The notes beneath the pieces were generated by a model that saw only the letters and a program-made list of their open reading frames with translations, was not told where the DNA came from and ran no database searches. From Phaeodactylum tricornutum CCAP 1055/1 (taxonomy: Eukaryota > Bacillariophyta > Bacillariophyceae > Surirellales > Neidiaceae): DNA of 64,000 bases. The stretch spans positions 496,001 through 560,000 of the forward strand of contig NC_011685.1 in assembly GCF_000150955.2 (NCBI RefSeq), written 5' to 3'. A program made the translations under genes and the position numbers. Shown here piece by piece: positions 22,769 through 34,521 of the stretch (positions are counted from its first letter, which is position 1; each line of letters begins with the position of its first letter).

Positions 22769-25700
22769 ATGGAACCCGCGCTCCGTCATCGCTGCGGTTT
22801 CTTTCCATTCATAGATTGGTTTGTATTTCTTACCTTGCGTGCGGTTTTCCATATGCGTAACACGGAAGATGCTCCTCCTGGCGTTTCGACGCGCCGTAGA
22901 ACTAGGCGGACCCGATCCATCGGCAAAGAAAATTCGTGCGGTAAAACCTCTCAGGATATCGCTCTCGTGGCGGACGACCAGTCGACAAAGTCATTTTCGC
23001 AAAATGAATTACTCAAGGATGACTCTGGGAAACTCTTGTTAAGGTTTCACTCCGCTGCCGAAGATAGTTGTTTTCGAGATTACTGGGAACAAGAAACGTC
23101 TCTCGCAAAGGCTGTGGTCCATGCTTCGTGGTCGCTTTCTCTCGGAAGGACAATAGATGGACTGATTCTTTTGGACAGCAAGTCTACTGAGCTCCTTAAC
23201 ATGAGTCGAAAGCTCATTAAAGAGGCAACAGAAGCCAAGAAATCCAATCGGGTTGTAGGAAATTTGTACGTCGCAACACACTTGTTGCGAGCGGTCGGGC
23301 CCCGACTGACGGATGTGTCAAAACAAGAAGCAGCCATCAAGGTTCTGTACCACGCAATACACACTGCAGAAGCCTTAGGCAATCTCTCTAAGGAAAGCTC
23401 TGTAATTGTTGGTGAATCGTTCGTATGTGTCTTCGCCGCTTATGAAGTTCTCGGGCACCTGCTGCAGCAAGTCTGCGTGCAGTCGGATAATGGGATCTCC
23501 ATAGGTTTTACATTCCAGCGTTCCGAAAACAAGGCTCATTTCCGGTCTTTTCCTGTTCCCGAGAAGAGTAGAAGATCCAAACTCAAGGTTAAACTGACGC
23601 TCCGAGAGATTTCATCGATTGCTATCCAGGCCACAATATTCGTCTCTCGTGTTTTGAGGAAGCTTAGCTTCGAAAAGGACAACGACATAGATCTGGCGTT
23701 TCAGGCCTGGGGCAGGCTTACCGTGGGACAAATTCAGTCAGGTGAAAAACGTTTGAGAGCTGACATAATCAAGCTTTTTCAGAATATAGCAACGAGATGG
23801 ATTTTTGCCGTTGGATTGTACTCGGTGGGGTATGAAACGGAAATGCTATCTCACTGCAAGAAGGCGCATTTGGTTTTGTGGGATGCGGCGATGATGATAT
23901 CGGAGAACAAGGACGACGCGAATGAGTGTTTAGAACTCCGAAAGCACGCGATCAGAGTTTTGCTTCTCAACGGACGCCTTCGAGAGCTTCCTCAACGGGT
24001 GGGAAAATACTTTATCACTACGGTCTTTGACAGCGCCTGCTCGTACGCGTGGAAGTCGGCTGTCTCCTACGCAACTAAGCTATCTATGTCCTCTTTTCCC
24101 GTTGCGTCAGGCCACCCTCTACATGACTTTTACATGGAAGCTAGTTCGATACTAGATACGATCGCCTCCATCGAGTCTGCTGTTTACGGGGAATATTGCG
24201 CATATCGAGCTATACATATCGGGCAATTTCCAGTCAAGCCATCCATCGAGTGTGGCGATTCGTGTCTCTTCACTATTCTGTGCTATCCGTGCTTCCATGA
24301 CACTACATTTTGTTCTAGCGAATCAAATGATTGCCCTGTCACGATCTGGATGGCACTGTTCTTCCTAGCCCTTCGAGTAAAGTCCGAACTGGAAGCTATG
24401 AAAGCAACTGAAGACTTAACATTGACAGATGCGTTTTACAAAGGCGCTGGTACAGTCCTGGAAATATTTGAAAGCACCATTTCCGTCGGACTGGCATCTG
24501 TTTTCGTCTTCCCTCACCAAATTTGGCTCAAATTATTTTCCATGGTCGGCTTGCACAAGGCAGTGCATGCCTTACTCGATCGGTCAGAAGGAATCTGCCT
24601 TCATTCCTCGTTCCGACTCTTGAGGTTAGCCAGTGACATTTTGGTCAAGTGCCTAGGCCCGCTTTGTCACCTCGTTGTTCGCATGGATACCGTCGACGAA
24701 AGCTTACGGTCCCGGTTGTGGGAATTTATGTTGGAATGCTACATTCGAGGTATCTGGATCCTAGAATCGCTATGTCTCTCGTCAAACAGGATCCAGCAAG
24801 AGAGCCAAACATTTTGGAACATAGCGATACTCTTATTCTTTCTTTGGTGGAGAGATTGTCCGACACAAATCGAAGAATAAAACCTCCATCCTCATGTATT
24901 TATAAATTTGCATCAGTAAGTCTGGACAGGGAGACCTGCAAAATAAGTCTTTCTTTTGCCTTCTTACCATTGTTGTATTTGTTGTAGTCGTTGAAGGTAT
25001 TTGGTCGCAAGCGATTTGAGGTTGACAAGGACGCAGCCATCCCAGTGCTCCTGGCTTCCATTGAACTCAAGATGCTACAGTGGCATTCGAAGGATTCGAC
25101 CTGTGACAAGCTTCTCCTCTCCTCGACTTGGAGCTTTCTTGCCTCAATTTACAAATCTCTGAATAGGAATGACGAGGCAATTGTCGCCACGGCTTCTGCT
25201 TTGCTTTTCGAGATTTTACAGCGAGCCGAGAATTGCTCTATGCCCGGAAATCAGCTGGTCGAGGAAGCTGCTATTGAGCTCGCTCATTTAACAGGTGGTG
25301 TTCTCTCAGCATCCCTCGACTCCGGTTTGACTTTGTCGGAAGAAGGCAAAGCTTTGGCTGCGAGACTAGCTGTCATGCTGTCTGAGCGCACTAACTCCAA
25401 AACTGCCACAAAGGTGGGTAAACCAATATTAGCCGTTTCTCCGGAGACCTCATTGGAAATGCTCAAGAATGCCCAACAGAACGAAATTGCTGTAGAGGAC
25501 TCCTTCATAGCCGTGTCGAAGGTTCCTTTTACGGCAAGTGCAGTGATGGAACGCATAATTTCTGGTAATGCCAATCTGTTTGTGACAACAACCACCCGAT
25601 ATTGCGCTGTTTATTTGACTTTGCAGGTGATTGCAGAAGTCCTCAGTAAAATTGGTGCAGTTATCCAAATGAAAGCTGCTGAGCGGACTACCTCTGGTGA

Positions 25701-28700
25701 ACATATGCTCTGGGAATATGGGGAACTCGCCAGCCTGGCTATCAAAACAGGGAGCGAACTCGTAGCTGATTTAGATTCTCCCGCGTTGCCAGTGATCAGT
25801 GCAATTCTGCACCTCATAGCTTCGGTTTCTTTGGTTTCTTGTCACCAATCGTTTGCCTCGGGATCTGCAGTTTCGCAGCCCTCCAAGAGCAAGCAAAACA
25901 AAGACCCAGAGCTGCTGCTGTCCTCTTCGCGTTCTCACGCCAGAATATTCGCAGCACAGGCTCTTGAGTCGATAAACACCTTCGAAAACCAGGTAGGTGA
26001 ATGGGCAGCTCTGTCCTTGGTCTTGCTACCATCAATGACTATTCTTTGGGAGTCAATGAAGGATTCATCGTGTGGCTGGCACGCTGCCGTTCTTGGCGGA
26101 AGTGAAAGTGCATATCGTATGCTGATTAAGGCTACTATGGTCTTGAAAGTGTGCCCCAACCACTCACGAGTTATAGAGATGGCGAGAAGATGTGTTTTGT
26201 CAACGCTATCGCTCGTCGCCGCTTCAATGGCCCTATCCGGTGAAACTTTGAAGGCATCGGAAATAGCTTCGTGGGGCCTCACACTATCGATTGGGCAAGA
26301 TCCCTTTGCTTTTGCTTTTTTAGCAACTGAGTGCTTGACAGCACAGGCAGAAACTGGTATCCTTCTGAACAGAAAAGTCTTTCCTGAAACGGCAGTAAAT
26401 ATGCCAGGCTTTGCTTTGGAAAAGAGAGCTTGTAGTGCAAGACTTGACTTGACTTCCATTCGCAAAAGCAAGAAAGAGTTGAACTCATCTCGAGCTATGG
26501 AGACAATGCTGTCTGAAGTGGAAACTGCCCTAAAGAACTCATCAAACATGCTTTCAAATCATGTTTTGCGCTGGACAAGAAGCACTATCCTTCTTGGTCT
26601 CTCAGAAGCAGCAAAGTTCGAAGGACGCGTTGCCTTATCGATAAAATACCTGCGTGAGTGTTTTCAGGATTGTAAACAGCTCACTCATACAGCAGCCCGA
26701 GACAGCCTTGGCAAGAGACATTCATCGTCCGTGCCTTTGCAAAACGAACCTTTCATACGAATTTTTTTCATTCGATGCCTTGATCGTCAGCTGGAGTGTG
26801 TTATTCGGCTGTATTGGCTGTACGCCTCTCTCGGTGAGATCCAAAAAGCGTCTGCTTACGCACGGACTGTTTTGGCAATGAAGACATCATTTTTACCAGG
26901 AAACAGCTTCGCCCGAGATCAAAGCGTAAATCGACTTATTGTGCACGCCGCAGTCACTGGGTCTCATAGGGCCGTTGCAGAGCAACAAGTCCTACAGGCG
27001 TTCACTGACTGTGAGGGCACCACCAAATCTATGGAGGGGACAAGCTCCCTTTCTTTACGTATTGAAAAGACACTCGATGCACTTAATGGTGAGTCTTTCT
27101 TTCGCCAACATCGTCTACGCTTTTCTCAGTGGCTAAATTTTGATATTTTTCGGGTATAGTGCACGAGCTGTTGGATGAAATCGGTTTCGGCTTTTCTTGT
27201 TCGGAGATAAACGACTTGCAGCATGTTGCTGCAAAAAGGTACACGAAGATCATCCGGGACCCAGAAATTGATCAGGTTATACGATCCATTGGCTGCGAAA
27301 GGACAGAGCACGAACATCTCCACCCTAATATCTTTTGCAATCTCAAGCTCTCGCTCATTCGTGACCTCCTTGTCGGCGGTGTTTTTCGAACTGACTTGCA
27401 CAGAGTCAACGCAAGAGATTTTGCCGCAAGTATTCTTGATTGCCCCGGGGCCCCGCCTGATTGCCTCGCTCACGCTCACTATTTCAGCGGTCTTGTCGAG
27501 CTCGATGTGGCCCGTAGCTCGGGAGCTCTGCGTACATTATGGACTGGATATTCGAATTTCGATCCCAACAGTGGAGGCGCGGAAGCTTATCTAGAGCACC
27601 TCGTACGAGCTCGGAACCACTTTGAATGCGCGCTTCGATATATTGGAAAGCGTGCGGATCTTTTTTCTCGCCGGGTCTTGCGTAGTTTGGCGCTAATTGC
27701 AGGTCCAGCATGTTCTATGTCAAGTATAGCAACAAGTTCGCATAATTATATTGTGCGGTCTCTGGGGCGTTCCTGGCGCTTTCACTCTTCGAAATTTGTT
27801 CCTACTGACTGTAAGGTGGATGGTGGTGGCTGTGATAGTGACAGTTCGCAAAATGCTTTTAAGCTTTTCGACTCTGACAAATCAGTGGACGTGAATTCGT
27901 TTTACGAAGAGCTGCAGGAGATCCTTCCGTCCTCGTGGAACGTTATTTCGGCTGTCTTGTGCCCCTCCGGTGAAATGCTGATATCGACAATTCAGAAAGC
28001 AAAGTCTGACGAATTGACAATTAAAGCTTTTTGCGTCTTTCCTGAGCCTGAAAGTGAGAAAGCTCAGCCCTTAGCGCTGTTTGATATTTTGCTGAAACCC
28101 TTCGACCGTATCATGCAACGGAACCAAGATCAATTAGACGGAGGCAGCCCCGGAAGCAAAGAGTTTGACTTAACAGAGAAGGAGAGAAAGAAAGGATGGT
28201 GGAAGGACCGAGAAGAACTTGATACCGATTTGCTGCATCTATTGCAGTCTGTCGATAGAAAAACCTTCGGATCTGATTTTATCCAAAGCTTTTTTACTAA
28301 CAATCGCGGAAACACCTCAAGCTATGTTGGAAGCCTTGCCAGTCGCTTCGACGCCGTAAGCGACGACAAGGATCAGATATCGGCCGAAGCAAAAAAAGGT
28401 GTTCCATTCGGAATGTCGACTCTGAATGAATGTACCTTCCTGGTACTGGACGAGAATCTACAGAGATTTCCTTTTGAAGGTTTGCCCTCCTTTGAAAATA
28501 CACCCGTCTCTCGCCTTCCCTGCATTTCATTCTTGTATTTCAGCCTCAAAGCCACAAAAAGAGCGCTCGATTTACAACGAGTAAACTACGTTGTCGATCC
28601 TGAGTCCAATCTGCCGGGAACGCGACAACGAATTATGCCTATTCTTGATTCTCTAAGTCAAGAAAACGATAGAGAATGGGACGGTATCGTTGGGTGCGAG

Positions 28701-29213
28701 CCAAGTTCCCTCTTTTTCCAAAAATCCCTGTCGATGGACTCTAGTCTGTTCCTTTATTTTGGACACGGGGGAGCGGAAAAGTATTTCTCCTCTAAGGAAA
28801 TCTTTCAATTTGGCGTAGACAAATGGAAGACTCATGAAAATATCGGGGCTTCTATAGTGCTGATGGGATGCAGCAGCGGTCGTCTCAGTTCTGCCAATCA
28901 GAAAGGGACAAAGCATACAGACGACATACCTTTTTTCTTCGAGCCAGGTGGAGTAGCAATATCATATCTTGCCGCCGGGGCACCTTGTGTCGTCGGAAAT
29001 TTATGGGATGTGACAGATCGAGACATCGATCGCTTTTCAACAGACTTGATAGGAACTCTGTTCAAAGGACCAGGAAGTCCTTCGCTTGTGAGCTGTGTCT
29101 GTAGTTCTAGGGCAGCGTGTCGCATGCAGCACATAGTCGGTTGTGCTCCAGTATGCTACGGAATTCCAGTGCCTGTCCTAGAACATACTGATTTGAGGGA
29201 TCATTTACGATAA
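22769..29213 (+). CDS. ESP1: Separase (peptidase family C50), sister-chromatid separation protease
   Basis: The last exon carries the separase protease domain: FLYFGHGGAEKYF with the catalytic His, IVLMGCSSGRL with the catalytic Cys, GGVAISYLAAGAPCVVGNLWDVTDRDIDRF (split here only for naming), and the typical end MQHIVGCAPVCYGIPV. Family knowledge: separase cleaves the cohesin kleisin at anaphase onset and is held by securin. The long upstream part (about 1400 residues) is an alpha-helical repeat region, as in other separases. Exons: 22769 to about 24.75 kb; about 24.77 kb to 24915; 24988-27088; 27160-29213. Introns 24916-24987 (72 bp, donor GTAAGT) and 27089-27159 (71 bp, donor GTGAGT) keep frame. 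Between about 24730 and 24800 the reading frame changes without a convincing splice pair. Total about 2100 residues, normal for the family. The start could be Met at 22851. Convergent with the transporter at 29444. Confidence 0.92.
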
Positions 29214-29443
29214 AGCCTATTACATGTCTAACCTTTGGTGCAGTGGGCATGACACTGTACAACGTACCGATTAGAGACGTATGCTCCCAAAGCAATGGCC
29301 CTGAAAAAAAGACTGTTTAGTCTTCTGTATATAACCCCGGTAAAATTAATACAAGACACTACTGGGATGCAATGCATCATATGGTATTCTGTCGTAGCAA
29401 AGAAAACAAAACCTATCTTAATTATGTAGCATGAGTAGTGAGC

Positions 29444-32400
29444 TTATTTTTCCTCCCCAGCTCTGAGGGCTGTGCGCGAAAGACAGAATAACCGGAGGGC
29501 AATGATAATCCCAAGAATGGCCGCTGCAGCGATCCAACTAATGTACCAAGGCTCAATGATCGCCAAGAAGGCAATTGACGCTACCCACAACACGATCTGC
29601 ATTGGGGTTCCAAACAAAAGGAAGTCTTTGTACTTGTATCCTCCAGGACCGTAGATCAGCAAATTCGTTGTGTAGCCGAAAGGTGACATAAAGCTGGCTG
29701 ACGCGCCCAACATCAACGCATAACTCATCAAAACACGATCAGTGCCTGTCTGCTCCGCTGCATTCAACGCGACAGGGAACAACAGAGCCGCCGCTGCATT
29801 GTTCGTGACCACATTTGAAATAAGAAAGGTTGCGAAGTACACGGCTCCAAGCAACCCTGCCTCCCCGATACCTAATGCAGTACCTACGTCCACCAAAAAG
29901 TTAGCAATCCCTCCTGCCACCCCTGAGTTGACAAGAGCTGTACCAATGCCGAAGGCTGCAGCAACAGTTATAAATACTTCCCAATTCACCGCATCCCGAG
30001 CCTCCTGTTCTGACAAAATACCAAGAGCTACCATCAACATTGAAGCCACTAGTGCAGAAACCAATAGCGACGTCCAGTCAGCCATAAATACAACCAGCAT
30101 CCCTGCCGTGATCAACAACGCAGGAATCAAAAGACTCAAACGAGGAGGGGCCGAGTCCTCCACTTCAGCTAGCAGAGCAAACGATCTGTCGTTCTCACCA
30201 CTCTTGGCGATGAACGAAGGACCCGCCTCCAGTAACAGCACATCACCTGCTTGCAACTTCACGTTCCCCGGATGCTCGTGCACACGCTTGCCTTCGCGAT
30301 GTACAGCAATCACCGCGGCTCCATACCGCTTCCGGAACTGGACCTCCTTCACAGTCTTCCCGACCAATGGTCCTTTTCTGGCAATGACAGCCTGAACCAG
30401 ACGTCTATCATGGACCTTCTCGTTGATTTTCTCCACCTCATCGTTTTGATACGAGATCAACCCTGGAATCTTGCGCAGATCGCCAACGGACGATGCAGAG
30501 CCGGAGAACCATAGAACATCTCCGTGCTGAAGCGGCTCCTCTGGAGCAATGGATTGGTATGCCTGATTGTCTGTTTGAATCGAGCCAAGGCGCTGATTGC
30601 TGTCCTCTCCCAGAGAATGCGCATCGGATGCGCCAGACATCACTGATAGTCTTTTGTTCTTCGTTGGCAAAGAGGTCCCTGCAGGGATGGGGCGTTCGAT
30701 ACTTACCAAGAAAAGTGCTGGAAGCCTGTCGATGCCACTTTTTGCAACGGTTTTCCCCGACAACTTGGATTTTGGGGCAACTTGCATCGCGGTAAGAAAC
30801 TCGCGAGCTGCTCCATCACCGCTATGTATCCCTTCGTCAGGCAAGAGGAGCTGCAGATCTTTCCAAACCGCCTCCTGTTCTTCAATTTGTTGCACTAATT
30901 CCGGCAGATCAACAACGGCAGGATCTTCCTCGTCACCATGATGTGCGAGGTGGGAATTGTCGATTACTTTCCTAGCGCTCGCGAGTTCCGGGGTAACATC
31001 AGTGCTAGCCTTTCGCCGCGTCACCATATTTACCATGCTTCTTACAGAAGAAGTTCTGGGTATGCTCTCATCCGTTCCTGAGCCTTCCGAAAGATACATG
31101 TAGAATTCCGCGGGAGGAATCTTCAACAGTGGCGAGGCATCATTTGCTTGCAAAACAAGAATATCGCCAACTTCAAACCGGACTCTTGACAGAGGAATTT
31201 CTGCGTTTTTCCCCTTTTTTTGCAGAGCGACAATACCAGCCTCGTACGTTTGCCGAAAGTCGACTTCTGCTCCTGTGTGACCGACCAATCTAGATCCTTT
31301 AACAACTCGCGTTCGAATCACACGGAGACCTCTGTGTTTGAGGGCACTGATACCGGACCAAGTGGCAAGAATCGACTCGATACCCGACCAAATTTGTTCT
31401 TGGTCGTGTATTTGTGGTCCGATCACTTCACAGCGCCAAATGGAAAGGGAACGCCCTTTAATAACGGCGGCCTCGGTATGGTGCAACTCCAGATTTAGGC
31501 GCAAAAGTCCCTTTGAAATGTCCACCATGAGCCCGGGTCGATCTTGGACGTCAATTCCAACCACCACCAGGGCCTTGTCGATTGTGACCACAATTTTCGC
31601 AGGGTCATCAATAAATCGAGATTCGTGGATAGCATAAGTCCCTTCTTCCCCAGACTCTGCACCTCGGATTATGTCTGTCATTCGATTAATCAGACGGTGG
31701 CTTTCACCCTCTTCAGAAAATCTAGTGACCACAGATCTCTTTGTGAGATCACAATCTTGATCGTCAGATGACTCCCAGTTCACTTGTTTTTTTTCTGGAA
31801 GTGTAAGAACTGTGCCATCGATACTCGTTTCGTGAAAATCATGGTCGACTGTTAATAGCTCAAGTTCGTGTTCTTCACAGAACTCTCCGAAACTCTCAAC
31901 AAGTCCAGTAAAGTAAAGGACGTCCCCGACATTCAGTACGAAATCATGCGAAACGGCTCTGTGAACGTGGCCCGTTGCTGCCCGTACTACAGAAACCAGG
32001 TAGATGCCTCCAGTGTCACGCAGACCACTACGCTTGACAGTCCTCGAAACTGCAGGGGACCACGACGTCAGCCGGGCTCCAAGCAAAATCTCTTCATTTT
32101 TCTCCAAAGAATTTAGGGCATCTTGAGACTGCCCCCCTCCACCAGGCAGCAAATAAGGGGAAGCAAAAAGAATATATGCCATCCCCACGAGAGCGACTGG
32201 GACGCCGTAAAGTCCAATGTCGAAGAGGCCGATGCTGACATCTGGATCGTTGGGATAGCGCTCTTCCAAAAGACCCACCACGACTAAGTTGGTACTCGTT
32301 CCAATCAGTGTACAAGTTCCCCCCAAAATCGACGCAAACGAGAGCGGAATCATGAGTTGTTGAACCGGAATATGTATGTTCCTGGCCCATTTTTGGATGA

Positions 32401-32854
32401 TTGGGATCATCACGACAACAATAGGAGTATTGTTCAGGAAGGCAGATGCAAACGTTACTGGTGCGAGGATACGGAGCTGTGCTGAACTTGCATTGGTGGG
32501 GCTTCCTAAAACCTTTCCAATGTACCAATCGAGCGCTCCGGTCTTGGTGATCCCCTCAGCAACGACGAACAGAGCAAGGACAGTTAGTACTCCTTCGTTG
32601 GCGAAACCTTGAAAGCCCTCTTTCACCGTGATAACCTGAGCAGCCATGAGCGCCGTTAGAGCCGCAAGTATAATTGAATCCGCTCCGAGACGATCCGACG
32701 CCAGGGCTGCAAACATGAGCACGATTACAACAGACGTGTAGACAATTTCCCATGTTTTACCATCCTCTGCCTCCTCGTCCTCCAAAAGACGGTGACCACG
32801 GCAAGGACACGACGGGTAGTCAACAGGTCGTTCCAAAAATTCGATGTAATTCAT
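29444..32854 (-). CDS. SAC1/SLC13-like anion transporter with RCK-C and ACT-like domains
   Basis: A 1136-residue single-exon membrane protein of the DASS/CitMHS type. The first membrane half (about 35-235) has the paired motif FLNNTPIVVVMIP (139-151) and GGTCTLIGTSTNLVV (178-192). The second half (about 905-1120) has the matching SNVVTNNAAAALLFP and SASFMSPFGYTTNLL. The large soluble insert holds RCK-C (TrkA-C)-like units at about 253-335, 505-580, 685-800 and 812-885, and an ACT-like fold at about 420-490 (VVVGIDVQDRPGLMVDISKG). Family knowledge: Chlamydomonas SAC1-like/SLT proteins with this plan are linked to sulfate uptake or sulfur sensing; a sodium/sulfate or related anion symporter is the best guess, substrate unproven. 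Residues about 660-1107 are nearly identical to the tandem paralogue at 34522. Confidence 0.88.
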   Translation of the reverse strand: MNYIEFLERPVDYPSCPCRGHRLLEDEEAEDGKTWEIVYTSVVIVLMFAALASDRLGADSIILAALTALMAAQVITVKEGFQGFANEGVLTVLALFVVAEGITKTGALDWYIGKVLGSPTNASSAQLRILAPVTFASAFLNNTPIVVVMIPIIQKWARNIHIPVQQLMIPLSFASILGGTCTLIGTSTNLVVVGLLEERYPNDPDVSIGLFDIGLYGVPVALVGMAYILFASPYLLPGGGGQSQDALNSLEKNEEILLGARLTSWSPAVSRTVKRSGLRDTGGIYLVSVVRAATGHVHRAVSHDFVLNVGDVLYFTGLVESFGEFCEEHELELLTVDHDFHETSIDGTVLTLPEKKQVNWESSDDQDCDLTKRSVVTRFSEEGESHRLINRMTDIIRGAESGEEGTYAIHESRFIDDPAKIVVTIDKALVVVGIDVQDRPGLMVDISKGLLRLNLELHHTEAAVIKGRSLSIWRCEVIGPQIHDQEQIWSGIESILATWSGISALKHRGLRVIRTRVVKGSRLVGHTGAEVDFRQTYEAGIVALQKKGKNAEIPLSRVRFEVGDILVLQANDASPLLKIPPAEFYMYLSEGSGTDESIPRTSSVRSMVNMVTRRKASTDVTPELASARKVIDNSHLAHHGDEEDPAVVDLPELVQQIEEQEAVWKDLQLLLPDEGIHSGDGAAREFLTAMQVAPKSKLSGKTVAKSGIDRLPALFLVSIERPIPAGTSLPTKNKRLSVMSGASDAHSLGEDSNQRLGSIQTDNQAYQSIAPEEPLQHGDVLWFSGSASSVGDLRKIPGLISYQNDEVEKINEKVHDRRLVQAVIARKGPLVGKTVKEVQFRKRYGAAVIAVHREGKRVHEHPGNVKLQAGDVLLLEAGPSFIAKSGENDRSFALLAEVEDSAPPRLSLLIPALLITAGMLVVFMADWTSLLVSALVASMLMVALGILSEQEARDAVNWEVFITVAAAFGIGTALVNSGVAGGIANFLVDVGTALGIGEAGLLGAVYFATFLISNVVTNNAAAALLFPVALNAAEQTGTDRVLMSYALMLGASASFMSPFGYTTNLLIYGPGGYKYKDFLLFGTPMQIVLWVASIAFLAIIEPWYISWIAAAAILGIIIALRLFCLSRTALRAGEEK
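29533..30880 (-). repeat. Near-identical tract shared with 34650-35990 (copy 1)
   Basis: About 1.34 kb inside the transporter gene matches the paralogue at roughly 99 percent by eye (for example about three differences in 480 bp around 30001-30480), whereas the 5' halves of the two genes are clearly diverged at protein level. The tract includes synonymous positions. Confidence 0.8.
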
Positions 32855-34521
32855 TTTTAGCCGAAGTGTCGAACCTGTAATCTCGCTCTGAGGAGCATTT
32901 GTGAGCTGAAGACGAGATGGTGAGGGGCATAAAGTGGCCCAGCCCGCCCACCCATGGCACCTTGTTCACCCTCTGCAACCCCTTGGTTACGAGGGGTACA
33001 AACAAAAATTAGACGAGGTCTATGGTGGAGCTCTGCACCGACTTTCGCTTACAGTAGGTAAGTCCGTCGCTGCGACGAAGTGTCAAACGTGCAAGCTAAG
33101 CCAGGGGTGAGCAGGATGGAGTCGTATTGGGCGGAGGCGATAGAACTCTAGTAGGTAGACAGCGAGGCTTTGGCCACGCCTTGGTACGAAGTCTGTGAGC
33201 TCCAGATTATTTTACATTACGTAATTGCAAAATATCCGTACCCTAGTGGTCGATCACAAAACCGGTAGTATGGACTACGGTCTAAGTATATTATGGTAGT
33301 ATAAGCATATTTCCGTTATTAAAAACCGAACGGAGAAGTTAAAACAATAAATACGAAGTTGTGGTACTTATTTTTTTAATCTGTAAGCTCCGAGATTTAG
33401 AGAAATTGTCTGTCTTACATTTTATGCAATATACGTAAATTTCAGGATTCTACAGTCTTACAGTTGATGTGAAGGTAGAACCCAATCTACATGGAACACG
33501 AGGGTCAAACTTGACTGTAACTTCCTGCCAGACGAATCCAATGTTGATATACTGTGACTAGCAAAAGACGATATCGAGTGATTCACTGTCTGAGTACGGA
33601 GTCGGTCGACACCTGACCTTTAATCTGAGCTGAACCACCATCCCCTCTTTCGATAGATTATCATACACGCCAACTCTGCGGAAATAGTTTGCTCACAGTC
33701 AATAAAAATACGTTTCGACAACTCGCGTGGACTTGGTTTGTTCCCTATCTAAGAGAAGCATTGCAGAGGCGAAACCAAAAATCATACCTAGTCTAGCCAC
33801 TGAAAGCACGTTAACATTGAATTGAAGGTCTCATGATATGCGTGTTGGATAAGACGGCAAAGGAATATCCGCATCACGCCAAAAGGGAGTCAGGTTGACG
33901 TATAGGTACGCATTGGTGCTCTCTGCCTTTCAATCCCTGCGCTCTGAATGAGCAGCCCTCGAAAATGATTCACAGTCAGGCCATTTAAACAATGCCCTCC
34001 GAACGCTCTTCACTCATAATCCTGTAACTGCGGGACTCTACATTTTCTTCATTCACCTGCATTTCCTGATTGGAGCTTCAGCCTCCTGTATATGAGTCGT
34101 AGTAAATTTTTCTTGCAATATCTGGAGAACAGCTTTGTGTCGTTCTATGCCATTTATTTTGTGTTCAGCTTGGTCATTGAGCCAAGACAGGACTGCACCT
34201 TTTGTACGCTTACTTTCGGTTCCTTGTTGGAGCTTTATTCTAATATATGCGATTCAAAGGAAGTTTTCTTTGCTCTGTCTGAACGTTTTGTGCCGTTTAT
34301 GGTGTCCTCAGCTTCGCCATTGACTATGAGCCAAGAAGGGGAAGAATCAGATGTTGACTTTTTCTCCAGACGGGATGTCGAGGGCTCCGTTTCAACGAAT
34401 TAAAAGTATTTAAATGCAAGACTTTGATCTTTGACATGAAATCGCTCCCCTAGTACCGATAGCAAAAAAATAAAGACAAAAAAACAATCTATCTCGTAAA
34501 CCTCCGGAATATATCAAGTAG
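32855..34521. other. Intergenic between the tandem transporter genes
   Basis: About 1.67 kb. It must hold the promoter of the left transporter and the 3' end of the right one. A 103-codon plus-strand frame at 34092-34403 has a hydrophobic start but no recognisable family; I do not call it. Motifs TCACAGTCA occur near 33696 and 33971. No copy of the flanking genes' sequence is seen here. Confidence 0.4.

Noticed and set aside
29742-30395. 217-codon plus-strand frame, also found at 34859-35512
   Set aside because: Both are antisense shadows of the near-identical tract in the two transporters; low-complexity Ala/Thr/Ser composition, no domain.
34092-34403. 103-codon plus-strand frame between the transporters
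   Set aside because: No domain or homologue recognised; ordinary length for chance in this composition.
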